Source of the DNA: JAJFTV01 sp964532655
GTDB lineage: Bacteria > Chloroflexota > Anaerolineae > Anaerolineales > Anaerolineaceae
DNA length: 64,000 nt
Direction: 5' to 3'
Assembly (NCBI GenBank): GCA_964532655.1
Contig: CAZHMZ010000003.1
Location: 1 to 64,000, forward strand
Shown here: positions 35,068 through 44,163 of the stretch, piece after piece
Layout of the letters: each line of letters starts with the position of its first letter
How positions within the stretch are numbered: position 1 is the first letter of the stretch
Program-made: the position numbers and the translations under genes
The notes under the pieces: generated by a model
What the model was told of the DNA's origin: nothing
The model's input: only the letters and a program-made list of their open reading frames with translations
The model's database searches: none

Positions 35068-35808
35068 ATTTTTCAAAGGTTTGATCCCACGGTGGATCCA
35101 TTTCACCTGCCATACACGCAGGGCGGCTTCCACCTGGATACGAAACGACATCTTCGAAGTGCCAAAACGGCGCTCTGAAAAGTATATAGGGACCTCTATA
35201 AACTTGAAACCCAGCCGGTGGGCTACATACGCCATTTCTACCTGAAACACATACCCGTTGGAGCAAATATCATCCAGCGGCATCGCTTCCAGCACTCGCC
35301 GGCTCCACAGCCTGAAACCACCCGTTCCATCCTTAATCGGCAGGTTGAGGATGCTGCGTGCATACAGATTTCCAAACGACGAAAGTCCCTTTCGCCAGGC
35401 AGGCCAGTTTTCATCCAACCCGCCGCCGGTAATGTAGCGTGATCCCACCGCGATATCGGTTCGGTTCAGCGCGGCCGCCATCTCCAGGATTTTCGCAGGC
35501 GGATGTGAAAAATCAGCATCCATCTGCCCGATGGTATCTGGGAGGGTCCCGTTGATCCCGTTTTTCAGCAAAAATTGGATGCCCTGGATGTAAGCGGTTC
35601 CCAAACCCAGTTTCCCGGCCCGGTGCATCACGGCGATCCGACCGGGGTACTGCAAAGCCAGCTCTTCGGCTTTCTGACCGGTGCCGTCCGGGCTGTTATC
35701 ATCGACAATCAGCAGGCTGACCGGGGCAGGCAAATCCAGTACCGCGGCGCAAATTTTGGGCAGATTCTCCACCTCGTTATAGGTGGGCATGATCATGGTG
35801 ATGTTCAA
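35062..35808 (-). CDS. Family-2 glycosyltransferase, dolichol-phosphate-mannose-synthase-like
   Basis: Transfers a sugar (usually mannose) from a nucleotide donor to a polyprenyl phosphate on the cytoplasmic membrane face. Motifs: ITMIMPTYNEVENLP, LLIVDDNSPDGTG, IGQMDADFSHPPAKI (DxD) and VGSRYITGGG, then DGTGGFRLWSRRVLE and EVPIYFSERRFGTSKM. The frame is open to 36006, but the extra 66 residues have no homology-like features. TTG 35808 gives the typical MNITMIMPTYNE start, though its ribosome site is weak; ATG 35874 is an alternative. About 248 residues. Converges on ksgA with a 6-base overlap. Confidence 0.85.
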   Translation of the reverse strand: MNITMIMPTYNEVENLPKICAAVLDLPAPVSLLIVDDNSPDGTGQKAEELALQYPGRIAVMHRAGKLGLGTAYIQGIQFLLKNGINGTLPDTIGQMDADFSHPPAKILEMAAALNRTDIAVGSRYITGGGLDENWPAWRKGLSSFGNLYARSILNLPIKDGTGGFRLWSRRVLEAMPLDDICSNGYVFQVEMAYVAHRLGFKFIEVPIYFSERRFGTSKMSFRIQVEAALRVWQVKWIHRGIKPLKNL

Positions 35809-36097
35809 AGGGCTGCTCGTTTCTCTTAATCGGTTTACAAATCTAAAAAGCAAAGTGCACAATTGATACCACATCGACCGCGGGATGGGTAGAGCAGGAT
35901 GTAATGGAAAAGATGAAGATTTCCTCTCTGGATGAAATCCAGCCATATTGTTGAATGCCGTGACAATCCGCGGGCAAGATATCCAGGAAATAAGCGGCGC
36001 TTTCAATTGATCTATGGTAAATTAGGGTTTGCTCACCGAAGGATCATCAATCCAGTCTGGAAACGGTGAAAGCCATTATCACTTACAGGATGTGGAA

Positions 36098-36826
36098 ATG
36101 TCAAAACCTTATATTGGTGTCACGGCAAACAGGTTGATTGAAACGAATTCCAACACAAGGATCGCGGTGAATAGCGCATACCTTCAGGCTGTGCTGTTGG
36201 CCGGAGGTACCCCCGTTGCCATTCCGTATCCGCTCTCGGCGCAGCGGTTGTTAGATTTTTATGACCAACTGGATGGGATATTGTTTACAGGTGGGGTGGA
36301 AGACATTGATCCGGCGCTGTATGGGCACCCGAAGCACCCTTCCATCACGGAGATCGACAGGGAGAGGGATCAACTGGAAATCACATTGATCAAGCGGCTG
36401 GCAGCAGAGGGTAAGTCATTCCTGGGCATTTGCCGGGGCATCGAAATCATCAATGTGGCGCTTGGAGGTACTTTATATACCGATATCGAGGAGCAGCGCC
36501 CTGGCTCAATCCCCCATTCGTATCCATATGATCCACCGCTCAACAGCCTGGTGCATACCGTCAAGACTGAACCCTCCAGCATTCTCAGTAAAATATTAGG
36601 GGATGAGGACGTGTGGGTCAACAGTTTTCACCACCAGGGAATCCGCGATGTTGCCCCTGTGCTGAAGGCCACGGCTCACGCAAGCGACGGTCTGGTAGAG
36701 GGTTTGGAGCTCCCAGGGCATCCATTTGGACTGGCTGTGCAATGGCATCCGGAAGAGTTCACCGACTTAGAACCCATGCTAAATCTGTTCCGTGCGCTGG
36801 TGAACAGTTCAGCGCAATCAAAATAA
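36098..36826 (+). CDS. Gamma-glutamyl hydrolase, peptidase C26 / PuuD-like
   Basis: Class I glutamine-amidotransferase-fold hydrolase of gamma-glutamyl amides, 242 residues. The triad is visible: nucleophile cysteine in SFLGICRGIEIINVALGG, and His/Glu in LAVQWHPEE. The substrate segment VNSFHHQGI and the ILFTGGVEDIDPALYG loop are typical of PuuD/C26. ATG 36098 has AGGA seven bases upstream; the longer frame from 36029 lacks one. It stands alone, so a link to polyamine catabolism is not supported; it may act on gamma-glutamyl peptides generally. Confidence 0.87.
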   Translation: MSKPYIGVTANRLIETNSNTRIAVNSAYLQAVLLAGGTPVAIPYPLSAQRLLDFYDQLDGILFTGGVEDIDPALYGHPKHPSITEIDRERDQLEITLIKRLAAEGKSFLGICRGIEIINVALGGTLYTDIEEQRPGSIPHSYPYDPPLNSLVHTVKTEPSSILSKILGDEDVWVNSFHHQGIRDVAPVLKATAHASDGLVEGLELPGHPFGLAVQWHPEEFTDLEPMLNLFRALVNSSAQSK

Positions 36827-36851
36827 CGGGGTTTCACTTGTACTCGAAATA

Positions 36852-36880
36852 TCAGGGCTGTCCTATCTGACAGCCCTTGA
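36852..36880 (+). terminator. Terminator-like hairpin after the C26 hydrolase gene
   Basis: AGGGCTGTC (36854-36862) and GACAGCCCT (36869-36877) around CTATCT, 28 bases after the stop, with only TTGATTT behind it. The rest of the 246-base gap to 37073 shows no gene. Confidence 0.6.
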
Positions 36881-37072
36881 TTTACGTGCTGGATTTTTAG
36901 AAATTATGCGGGATTTTCAGTGTCGGTATGCAGTTCAGCCGGGTTCATCTACCCAATGGGGTGAGTCTGATAATTTAAAGTTTGGTGAGCCAGGATTTTT
37001 TCGATTCTGCAACCAATAAGATTCACCTGACTCACCATCGATATAAGCAAAGATTTAGCGCAATTTATTACA

Positions 37073-38530
37073 TTAATTGCCCTTGCTGGAATTTGAAAAA
37101 CTGTACAGCAGATCAGCCAGTGATTCTTCAAATTCCAGTAAACCACCCACCTTGTCGTTTCCTTCAATGACCATATATTCATCCGGTCCGGAATGCCCGG
37201 TTGCATAGCTTAACCCGGTCGAATTCAGGGCCTTCAACCCCAGCATCTTGGAGAAGAACCCGGTCGGTCCTCCTGCGCCTTTTCTGGGCCAGATCAGAGG
37301 ACTGATATTCCACTCCTCAAAAACCTTAAGGGATGATTGAAGCAAAGCATCGGAGACGTTGAGTGGAATTTCAGCCGAAGAGGTTTCCAGCGGTGTCAAC
37401 GTGATATCGCTATATCCATTCTTATCCAGATGCTTGCGAATCTTATTGAGAATATCGATCGGATCCATATTATAGGGTAATCGAATATCGATTGTGCAGT
37501 AAGCTTCGTGGGGAAGAGTCCATAAAAGAGTCCCTGGGCCGGTGTAACCACCACGGATACCATTGATATTCATTGTCGGCGAATAAGAATACCGTGAAAT
37601 AACTTCTGCACCTTTCTCATTGTTGATAAAGTGCTTAACCCGGTCTTTGCCGCCTAAAGCCGTGATCGCATCGCATTCTCTGCCTTTGTATTTGTCGGCC
37701 AGAATTTGAATTAATTCCTTTTCGTCTTCAGGGGGCACTTCAACATCATCATAAAAACCGTCAACCAGGACTTTGTTTGTTTCATGATCGTACATGGAAT
37801 TCAGGGCTGAAACCAACCGCCAGACTGGCTGATCGACTATACATTGAACTGATGAATGAACAGAAGCTCCAATGGGACCCTTACCCCACATTTCTCCCGA
37901 GCATTTCATTTCAAAATGCAAACAGCCTTTATTCCCCAGGTAAAGGGTCACATCGCCATCCATCGTCTGGCAGGCTTTGGGGAAAAGCAGAGCATCAGAA
38001 TTTTTCAACTGATCCTTGAAGCGATTAATCAGATAAGGGATCTGGTTACTACCCAGGAATTCATCTCCTTCGATGATGAAATTCAAGTTAACCGGCAATT
38101 CTCCTTCAACTTTCAGTATCGCTTCGATAACATTCAGGAATGCGATTAACCCACCTTTGTTCGATGCGCCTCTGCCAAACAAAACCTTTTTAAAAGGTTC
38201 ATGTTGCTCAACTACTGCTTCGTAAGGTGGTTTACTCCAGTTTGCGCCAACCACATTTGTATCGTAGTAATCATATACAGTAATGGTTTTGTTCGACTTC
38301 CCTTTATAACTGGCCCATAATGCAGGGAAACCAGGCGTCTCAATGATTTCAACATCAGTCAGCCCAACCTCCAAAAAAATCGATTTCAAAAGTTCGGCAC
38401 ATTCTCTGACGCCATTATTTTCAAGTGCCACACTTGGCTGCGAAATGAATTTTCGAAGACGTTGGATATGATCATTCTGAAGAAGATCAAGCTTTTCGTG
38501 TACTTTCTTTTTACCTGTTTCGTTTTTCAT
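37073..38530 (-). CDS. M20-family metallohydrolase homologue with altered metal-site residues
   Basis: 485 residues, about the length of dipeptidase/acylase M20 proteins with an inserted lid domain. The fold is recognisable from ITVYDYYDTNVVGANW, VLFGRGASNKGGLIAFLNV and FIIEGDEFLGS, the C-terminal ATGHSGPDEYM and the dimerisation region near DIRLPYNMDPIDIL. The usual zinc His of the HxD motif is Tyr here (YYD), and the bridging Asp of the GRGxxDxKG block is Asn with one residue missing. Catalysis is therefore uncertain. ATG 38530 follows AGGA by eight bases; the frame is open to 38563. Last gene of the island, 124 bases after the second amidohydrolase. Confidence 0.78.
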   Translation of the reverse strand: MKNETGKKKVHEKLDLLQNDHIQRLRKFISQPSVALENNGVRECAELLKSIFLEVGLTDVEIIETPGFPALWASYKGKSNKTITVYDYYDTNVVGANWSKPPYEAVVEQHEPFKKVLFGRGASNKGGLIAFLNVIEAILKVEGELPVNLNFIIEGDEFLGSNQIPYLINRFKDQLKNSDALLFPKACQTMDGDVTLYLGNKGCLHFEMKCSGEMWGKGPIGASVHSSVQCIVDQPVWRLVSALNSMYDHETNKVLVDGFYDDVEVPPEDEKELIQILADKYKGRECDAITALGGKDRVKHFINNEKGAEVISRYSYSPTMNINGIRGGYTGPGTLLWTLPHEAYCTIDIRLPYNMDPIDILNKIRKHLDKNGYSDITLTPLETSSAEIPLNVSDALLQSSLKVFEEWNISPLIWPRKGAGGPTGFFSKMLGLKALNSTGLSYATGHSGPDEYMVIEGNDKVGGLLEFEESLADLLYSFSNSSKGN

Positions 38531-38654
38531 TTGAGTTTTCCTGTCAGTTTTCTTCGCTATCATTTTTACAAAACCTGGATCAGATCAAAGTATTCCAGGA
38601 ATTTCGTTTTCAATCTCTCTTTTTCTATAAATACCTTTCTCACTGGTATTGAGA

Positions 38655-39932
38655 TTAAGGCAAAAACACGGCCATATCTTTTCCAAATACGGGTGAGGAA
38701 ACAAGATCATCAAATCTTTTGTCGACTACAACGTCCCCATCTAAAATAACCGCCCTTACCCTCCCAAATGCATCAATGTCCTCAAGGGGGTTGCCATCCA
38801 AAAAGATCATATCCGCTTTCTTGCCTGGAATAATCTGCCCGACATCCTCTGCATCAATCGCGTTGGCTGCGTCTCGGGTGGCTGCAAAAACCAGTTCCAT
38901 GGGAGATAAACCCGCCCGGCTTAATAACTTGAGGCCGATCGCATAATTACCAAATTCACGGATCGCATCTGTACCCATCACAATTCGGATGCCAAGCTCC
39001 TTAAATCGTCTGGTAAAGTCCAGTTTTGTTTCGAGCTTGTATTTTGCAGCCTGCAATTGTTGCTCTTCTGCATTGCTCAAACCAACAGTGGCTTTCTTAT
39101 TTTCCAGCTGTTCAATCACGTTGTAACCTGTCTGGATGGTAGGGCTGATCGTCAAATTCTTCTTTGCGATCTTCTCCGCCGTGCTTTGAGAGAATTCCCT
39201 GACCCCATTGGGCAAAAGGAAATTGAAATGCTCGATTTGATCGACGCCTGCATCAGCAGCCCGCTCAACAGAATCTGCCGAAATACAATGGGCAGTAGCT
39301 TTTTTCCCAAATTCGTGTATCTGATCTACGGCAGCTTTCATTTCTTTTGTAGTAAATGTTGGGCGGGTCGCATCGGTTCCCTTTGTTCCGCCCCCACTTG
39401 CCATAATTTTCAGAAAATCTGCTCCGTCTTTAACCAACTGCCGGACCGCTTTTACAACTCCGACTTCACCATCTGCCTCCTGTCCACACCACCAGAAATG
39501 TCCACCGGTAGTAGTCAAAGGTCGGCCGCAGGCAAGAATTCGAGGGGATAGGAATAACTTCGCATCCCTTGCCTGTTTGATTGCGAACCCAACATTATTT
39601 CTCGCACCGCAATCGCGTAATGTCGTAACGCCGGCTCGTAAATGTTTATACGCGTTCTTAGGGCCTCTCAGAATCATCAATTCATCACTATCGTTATGAA
39701 TTACATCTTCATACGACCTTGGCGTGCCAAACATTAAGTGGGAATGGACATCAACAAATCCGGGCATCAGGGTCATCCCCTTCTGCTCGTACACCTTAAT
39801 TCCTTCGGGCCAATTCTTACTTCCTGTTGGAACAATTTCGATGATCCTACCATTTTCAACACTGACATCAACAAATTTCTTCGGTTCCCGCCCAAATCCA
39901 TCAATCAATAAATCCGTTCGATATACCAGCAT
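38655..39932 (-). CDS. Metal-dependent amidohydrolase (imidazolonepropionase/prolidase-like) B
   Basis: 425 residues, amidohydrolase superfamily. Binuclear metal-site motifs are in order: FVDVHSHLMFG (HxH), ADFLKIMASGGG (carbamylated Lys), KKATAHCIS (His), GVDQIEHFNFL (His) and IVMGTDAIREFG (Asp). An N-terminal small beta domain holds the VYRTDLLIDGFG type start and PGKKADMIFLDGNPLEDI the returning strand. Such enzymes hydrolyse C-N bonds in imidazolones, N-acyl amino acids or Xaa-Pro/Xaa-Arg dipeptides. It is a paralogue of the gene at 40931, and an acetamidase-family gene lies between them with gaps of 24-26 bases. Exact substrate unknown. Confidence 0.88.
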   Translation of the reverse strand: MLVYRTDLLIDGFGREPKKFVDVSVENGRIIEIVPTGSKNWPEGIKVYEQKGMTLMPGFVDVHSHLMFGTPRSYEDVIHNDSDELMILRGPKNAYKHLRAGVTTLRDCGARNNVGFAIKQARDAKLFLSPRILACGRPLTTTGGHFWWCGQEADGEVGVVKAVRQLVKDGADFLKIMASGGGTKGTDATRPTFTTKEMKAAVDQIHEFGKKATAHCISADSVERAADAGVDQIEHFNFLLPNGVREFSQSTAEKIAKKNLTISPTIQTGYNVIEQLENKKATVGLSNAEEQQLQAAKYKLETKLDFTRRFKELGIRIVMGTDAIREFGNYAIGLKLLSRAGLSPMELVFAATRDAANAIDAEDVGQIIPGKKADMIFLDGNPLEDIDAFGRVRAVILDGDVVVDKRFDDLVSSPVFGKDMAVFLP

Positions 39933-39956
39933 TTTTGTCTCCTGATTCTTGTCCTG

Positions 39957-40904
39957 CTAAAAAATTTCAGATAGATCGATATGCAATTCATTTTTAATAA
40001 AACTGAGTGGCATTTCCATTCGGCAGGTCATGGCAGGGTCTACCATCTGACAGATACGAATATCCCCAACAAGGCTGACCAGGATACCCATATCCACAAT
40101 TGACTCACCGGTCAATTCTGAAAGAAACATCACCATTTTTTCGACAGCCATCTTCGCAGCCAGATCAAGTGATTCTGCGGTCGCAATGACTGAAATACTT
40201 TGGGGAGTGATCAGAAATGGAAGAGGGAGTTTTTTCTCTCGTAAAAGAGTGATTTTCACCCGAACTTTTCCGCCTGTTTCAATCCCAGAACAACCCACTT
40301 CACCATCCCCCTGGGCCGAATGGAGGTCGCCCAGTGCCAGATTGCCGCCATCAATATAAACAGGCAGGAACAGTATTGAACCTTCTTTGATTTCTTTACA
40401 ATCCAGGTTTCCTCCATGATCACCCGGCCAGCCTGCATTGATTTTTTGCTCCGGTGCTGTACCAATACATCCGATCATTGGATTGATGGGATATTTATAC
40501 TTCTCTTCGTATACAAAATAATTTTCCACAACCGGAATAATGCGGCTTTCTGCTCCGGTTACGATGTCTCGGATGGCACCTTTTCCTTTTGCAGCCATAG
40601 CCCATCCCTGTTCATCGACTTTTAATTCGAGAATTTCAATCTTCAATATGTCCCCCTTGCGCGCACCTTTTACTGCGATGGGGCCGCCTAGGGCCATACC
40701 TGGTGAGTAATTCCCAAATGCTTCCCTGAATTTATCTGCTTGAGTTGCTACTCTCCTGTTTACATGGCCTCTCGAACTGCATAGGACATCTACGTCAACT
40801 ATGTCTCCAGAATTTATCTCGAGAAGAGATTTTTTTTCTGGATCAAATTCAATTACATATTGATCTCTAGTGATGCTATAAATTTCTGGATTTTTGGTTT
40901 GCAT
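39957..40904 (-). CDS. Acetamidase/formamidase family protein
   Basis: 315 residues matching the FmdA/AmdA family of short-chain amide hydrolases. Recognisable segments are NSGDIVDVDVLCSSRGHVN, GALGGPI-like MALGGPIAVKGARKGD, GCIGTAPEQK, PGDHGGNLDCKEIKEG, LPVYIDGGNLALGDLHSAQG and the final DIRICQMVDPAMTCRMEMP. The family removes ammonia from formamide, acetamide or related amides. Its place between two amidohydrolases suggests a substrate released as an amide. Start ATG 40904 is close behind the amidohydrolase A stop (26 bases). Confidence 0.88.
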   Translation of the reverse strand: MQTKNPEIYSITRDQYVIEFDPEKKSLLEINSGDIVDVDVLCSSRGHVNRRVATQADKFREAFGNYSPGMALGGPIAVKGARKGDILKIEILELKVDEQGWAMAAKGKGAIRDIVTGAESRIIPVVENYFVYEEKYKYPINPMIGCIGTAPEQKINAGWPGDHGGNLDCKEIKEGSILFLPVYIDGGNLALGDLHSAQGDGEVGCSGIETGGKVRVKITLLREKKLPLPFLITPQSISVIATAESLDLAAKMAVEKMVMFLSELTGESIVDMGILVSLVGDIRICQMVDPAMTCRMEMPLSFIKNELHIDLSEIF

Positions 40905-40930
40905 ACGAAGCCTTTAAACTTTCCTCATTT

Positions 40931-42178
40931 TTAATGGAAAGACAATTCTCTCTCGACAGCTTTCTCTACAACAATATCGCCATTAAGCACTACTGTTGAA
41001 ATCTGATTTACATTTGAAATATCGACCAGTGGATCTTGATCAAGGTAAATAAAATCCGCTGCATAACCGGGCTTTATGAGGCCAATTGTTGAACCCTGTC
41101 CGATTCCCGCAGCAGCTAGGCTCGTTGAGGCATTGATCGTTTCGAGTACTGATAACCCTGCATCATTGAATAATTTGAGCCCGATTGAATAATCACCAAA
41201 TTGACTGGTTGCATCAGTACCGGCAATTATTTTTGCCCCCATTTTATGTAATTCACTCACGCAAAATAGTTTGGCCTCAAGTTTGTAGGATAATTCATCG
41301 AGTAGGTGTTTTTCAGTTTCCGATAAATATCCAATTCTTGACCTTAATTCTTCCAATTTACGATAACCAGTTTGTATGGTAGGGCAGACAAATAATTGAT
41401 TTTTTATAATCTGCTCGGCTACTTTATAATCGAACTCTCGTTTCCCATCTGGTTTTAGAAAGTTGATATGATCAATGACGTCCACTTTCGCCAGGGCAGC
41501 ACGGCGAATGCTTTCTGTGCAGAGACAATGAGCCTCGGTGGTTTTTCCTTGTGTATGAGCTTCATTAACAATTGCTATCATTTCATCAACCGAAAAGGTC
41601 GGTCGGAGCATATCAGAATTGGGTGTTCCACCTCCACCGCTTGCCATAATCTTGATAAAATCCGCGCCTTCTTTAATCAGCTTCCTGACTGATTTGACAA
41701 CTTCGTCATTTCCATCGGATTCTTCACCGCAAAAATAAAAATGCCCCCCAGTCATGGTAATGGGCCGTCCACAGACGTGAATCTTCGGCGAAAGATAAAT
41801 AGCATGCTCTATGGCTTCTTTTATCGCAAAGCCAATTCCGGCAACAGAACCACTATCCCGAACAAATGTAACTCCAGAACGCAAGTGTTGATAGGCATTC
41901 CTGAAGAATCGGATAAGGATTTCACCTGTTGAGTCATTGTTGATGACACCCAGATAATCACCGGATCCAGAACCAAACATTAGATGAGTATGGACATCGA
42001 TCATTCCCGGGATGACCACACTCCCTGGTTTAGAGTAAACTCGATCGGTATCCAGTGAATAATCAGACTCACAGATATCAACGATTTTCTGGTTTTCCAC
42101 AACAATATCAATATCTTTTCTGGGCAACTGACCACTGCCATCGATCAATTTCTCGGTCCTGAAGATTTTTACTGTCAT
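40931..42178 (-). CDS. Metal-dependent amidohydrolase (imidazolonepropionase/prolidase-like) A
   Basis: 415 residues, same family as the gene at 38655 with the same motif series: MIDVHTHLMFGSG, ADFIKIMASGGGG, TTEAHCLC, KVDVIDHINFL and IIAGTDATSQFG. Both copies share the pattern GLKLLSRAGLS / GLKLFNDAGLS after the metal Asp, pointing to tandem duplication with divergence. The start ATG 42178 is 18 bases before a long hairpin that lies between it and the binding-protein gene. Likely cytoplasmic, acting on an imported amide or peptide. Confidence 0.88.
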   Translation of the reverse strand: MTVKIFRTEKLIDGSGQLPRKDIDIVVENQKIVDICESDYSLDTDRVYSKPGSVVIPGMIDVHTHLMFGSGSGDYLGVINNDSTGEILIRFFRNAYQHLRSGVTFVRDSGSVAGIGFAIKEAIEHAIYLSPKIHVCGRPITMTGGHFYFCGEESDGNDEVVKSVRKLIKEGADFIKIMASGGGGTPNSDMLRPTFSVDEMIAIVNEAHTQGKTTEAHCLCTESIRRAALAKVDVIDHINFLKPDGKREFDYKVAEQIIKNQLFVCPTIQTGYRKLEELRSRIGYLSETEKHLLDELSYKLEAKLFCVSELHKMGAKIIAGTDATSQFGDYSIGLKLFNDAGLSVLETINASTSLAAAGIGQGSTIGLIKPGYAADFIYLDQDPLVDISNVNQISTVVLNGDIVVEKAVERELSFH

Positions 42179-42195
42179 GAATTCATACTCACTTT

Positions 42196-42231
42196 GGAGA
42201 TTACCTTACGAAAAACTGTAAGGTAATCTCC
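42196..42231 (-). promoter_or_regulatory. Perfect 14-bp stem-loop after the second binding-protein gene
   Basis: GGAGATTACCTTAC (42196-42209) and GTAAGGTAATCTCC (42218-42231) pair perfectly around an 8-base loop, starting 20 bases after the stop of the binding-protein gene. No T-run follows on the minus strand. Same position relative to a binding-protein gene as the hairpins at 1479 and 46152. Confidence 0.65.
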
Positions 42232-42250
42232 ACATAACATCTATACTAAA

Positions 42251-43969
42251 TTACTGTGCCCACACCCATTCTTGAGGGTTCCAGTAGAAGTTCGCAAACG
42301 GATGCAGAACAAAGTTCTGCAAATCGGCGGTTACTGCATAAACCTGAACATTTTTGAAAAGATGAATGGTGTATGCATCATCGTTGATGATAGACTGCAC
42401 CTGGAAAAGCATCTCAGTTCTCTTTTCTGAATCCAGTTCAACTGATTGTGCATTGAGCAATTCATCAACCTCGGAATTACAGTATCGATACCACTGTGCA
42501 CCACTGGGGCGTTCGTCAGAGGCAACTTCACTGCATAAGAACCGGCTGGAAATTTCCGGATCAGGAACGCGGATACCGTGGCTCCAACCGCCCATTTCGT
42601 AATCACCAGTGGACCATGTTCCACCCTGATCATAAGTACCGAACAGATCTGTCGAAGGTTTGTTTTCGATAACCATTTCGACGCCGCATTCTTTGAACAT
42701 CTGTTGCGCGATCAGTTGAATGTTTTCTCTCTGGAGATTCCCTGAGGTGGTTGCATGAGTAAAGCTTAATCTCTCTCCGTCTTTTTCCCGAATACCATCT
42801 CCGTCCTCATCTACCCACCCGGCATCTTCCAGGGTGCTTTTGCAATATTCGAGATCATATTCATAAGCAACCATTTCGGTGTTTTCCCAGGGTGTGTTAT
42901 CCCACTCAGATGTTCCCGGTTCAGATAATCCGTAGAGAACTTCATCGATGATTTTCTCTTTATCCAGAGCGGCCTGAAGCGCTAAACGGATTTGCTTGTC
43001 CTGGAATAACGGAGCATCAGGATTCATATGATAACGTTCTGTTCCTGAGCTGGGTGCGGTGATCAACTGGATGCCATCAGCTTCCATCACCTGAATTTGA
43101 GGAATAGATGAGATCGGCATCGACCAGGCGATATCAATTTCTTTAGCCTGCAGAGCCTGCAACAGGGTATCCACACTGGGATAAGTCTTAATGATCAGAC
43201 GTTTAATACTGGGGGCTCCTCTGAAGTAATCTTCAAATGCCTCATACTCGATATAATCACCGGTCGCCCATTCTACGATCTTATAGGGACCAAACCCGAT
43301 CGGAGTTCGCATTGCTTCTGATTGATCGAGACCAGGGGTGTTTTCTTCGATGACATGTTGTGGAATGATGGCATCAAATAAAATCTGCCATGAAGCAAAG
43401 ACCTCAGAGAAATTCATGATTACTGTGTAATCATCCGGTGTCTCCATACTGACGATTTTGTCATAACCGTAGCGAGTGATAGGTGTATTATCCGGGCTCA
43501 TGATTGCTTCCCATGTTGCTTTCACATCTGAAGCAGTAACAGGTTTGCCATCATGCCAGGTGATACCTTCACGCAGATGGAAAGTGATTGTTTTTCCATC
43601 ATTCGTAATTCCACCATTATCGATGGTAGGAACTTCTTCGGCTAACTCACCAATCCAATTTGAGGTCTCATCCAGAAACAACAGACCTCTTTGAGCCAAT
43701 TTTGCTGCCGAGATGCTGTTTCCACCCTGTGTATACAGGATATTCAGAAATTCAACTGCCTGGTGCATCCCAACAATTACGACATCGCCATGGCTGCTTT
43801 CAACTACCTGCTCATTTGAAACCTCAGACTCGGTCTGACTGGTTTCCTGGACATTCGCAACTTCTGTTTCCTCTGTTTCCTGTGCAATCTCCCCGGTTGC
43901 AGGAGAACAAGAAACAACCATCACCGCGATTACCAGGAAAGTAATCAACTTGCCAAAATACTTCATCAT
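42251..43969 (-). CDS. Peptide/solute-binding lipoprotein (SBP family 5), second copy
   Basis: Substrate-binding lipoprotein of about 572 residues: signal MMKYFGKLITFLVIAVMVVS with cysteine in VSCSP, an acidic Glu/Thr/Ser linker, then the SBP_bac_5 domain with FHLREGITWHDGKPVTASDV and the cluster-specific SAAKLAQRGLLFLDE. The whole mature part aligns with the copy at 46224. ATG 43969 or 43966 lies behind AAGGAG; the frame opens at 44011. It follows dppC by 194 bases and precedes amidohydrolase A. Two related binding proteins around one permease pair suggest a broadened or split ligand range. Confidence 0.9.
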   Translation of the reverse strand: MMKYFGKLITFLVIAVMVVSCSPATGEIAQETEETEVANVQETSQTESEVSNEQVVESSHGDVVIVGMHQAVEFLNILYTQGGNSISAAKLAQRGLLFLDETSNWIGELAEEVPTIDNGGITNDGKTITFHLREGITWHDGKPVTASDVKATWEAIMSPDNTPITRYGYDKIVSMETPDDYTVIMNFSEVFASWQILFDAIIPQHVIEENTPGLDQSEAMRTPIGFGPYKIVEWATGDYIEYEAFEDYFRGAPSIKRLIIKTYPSVDTLLQALQAKEIDIAWSMPISSIPQIQVMEADGIQLITAPSSGTERYHMNPDAPLFQDKQIRLALQAALDKEKIIDEVLYGLSEPGTSEWDNTPWENTEMVAYEYDLEYCKSTLEDAGWVDEDGDGIREKDGERLSFTHATTSGNLQRENIQLIAQQMFKECGVEMVIENKPSTDLFGTYDQGGTWSTGDYEMGGWSHGIRVPDPEISSRFLCSEVASDERPSGAQWYRYCNSEVDELLNAQSVELDSEKRTEMLFQVQSIINDDAYTIHLFKNVQVYAVTADLQNFVLHPFANFYWNPQEWVWAQ

Positions 43970-44163
43970 ATTTCTCCTTTGAATCAATATCTCATGCACA
44001 AAATCGTTCACTTTTCAAATCAACTAACTAAGGTCGTTTCACTTCTGTCTTACAAATCCATTTCGATAATTTTTCTCAAACCAACAATCGCAAGTATTTG
44101 TTTTTGATTCAGAGATCTTTACCGAGATCCGTCCTCCTTTCAGTGATTTCAAAAAATAACGAC

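Noticed and set aside
36040..36860. Putrescine (Puu) catabolic operon
   Set aside because: Only a C26/PuuD-like hydrolase is present; no other Puu genes are near.
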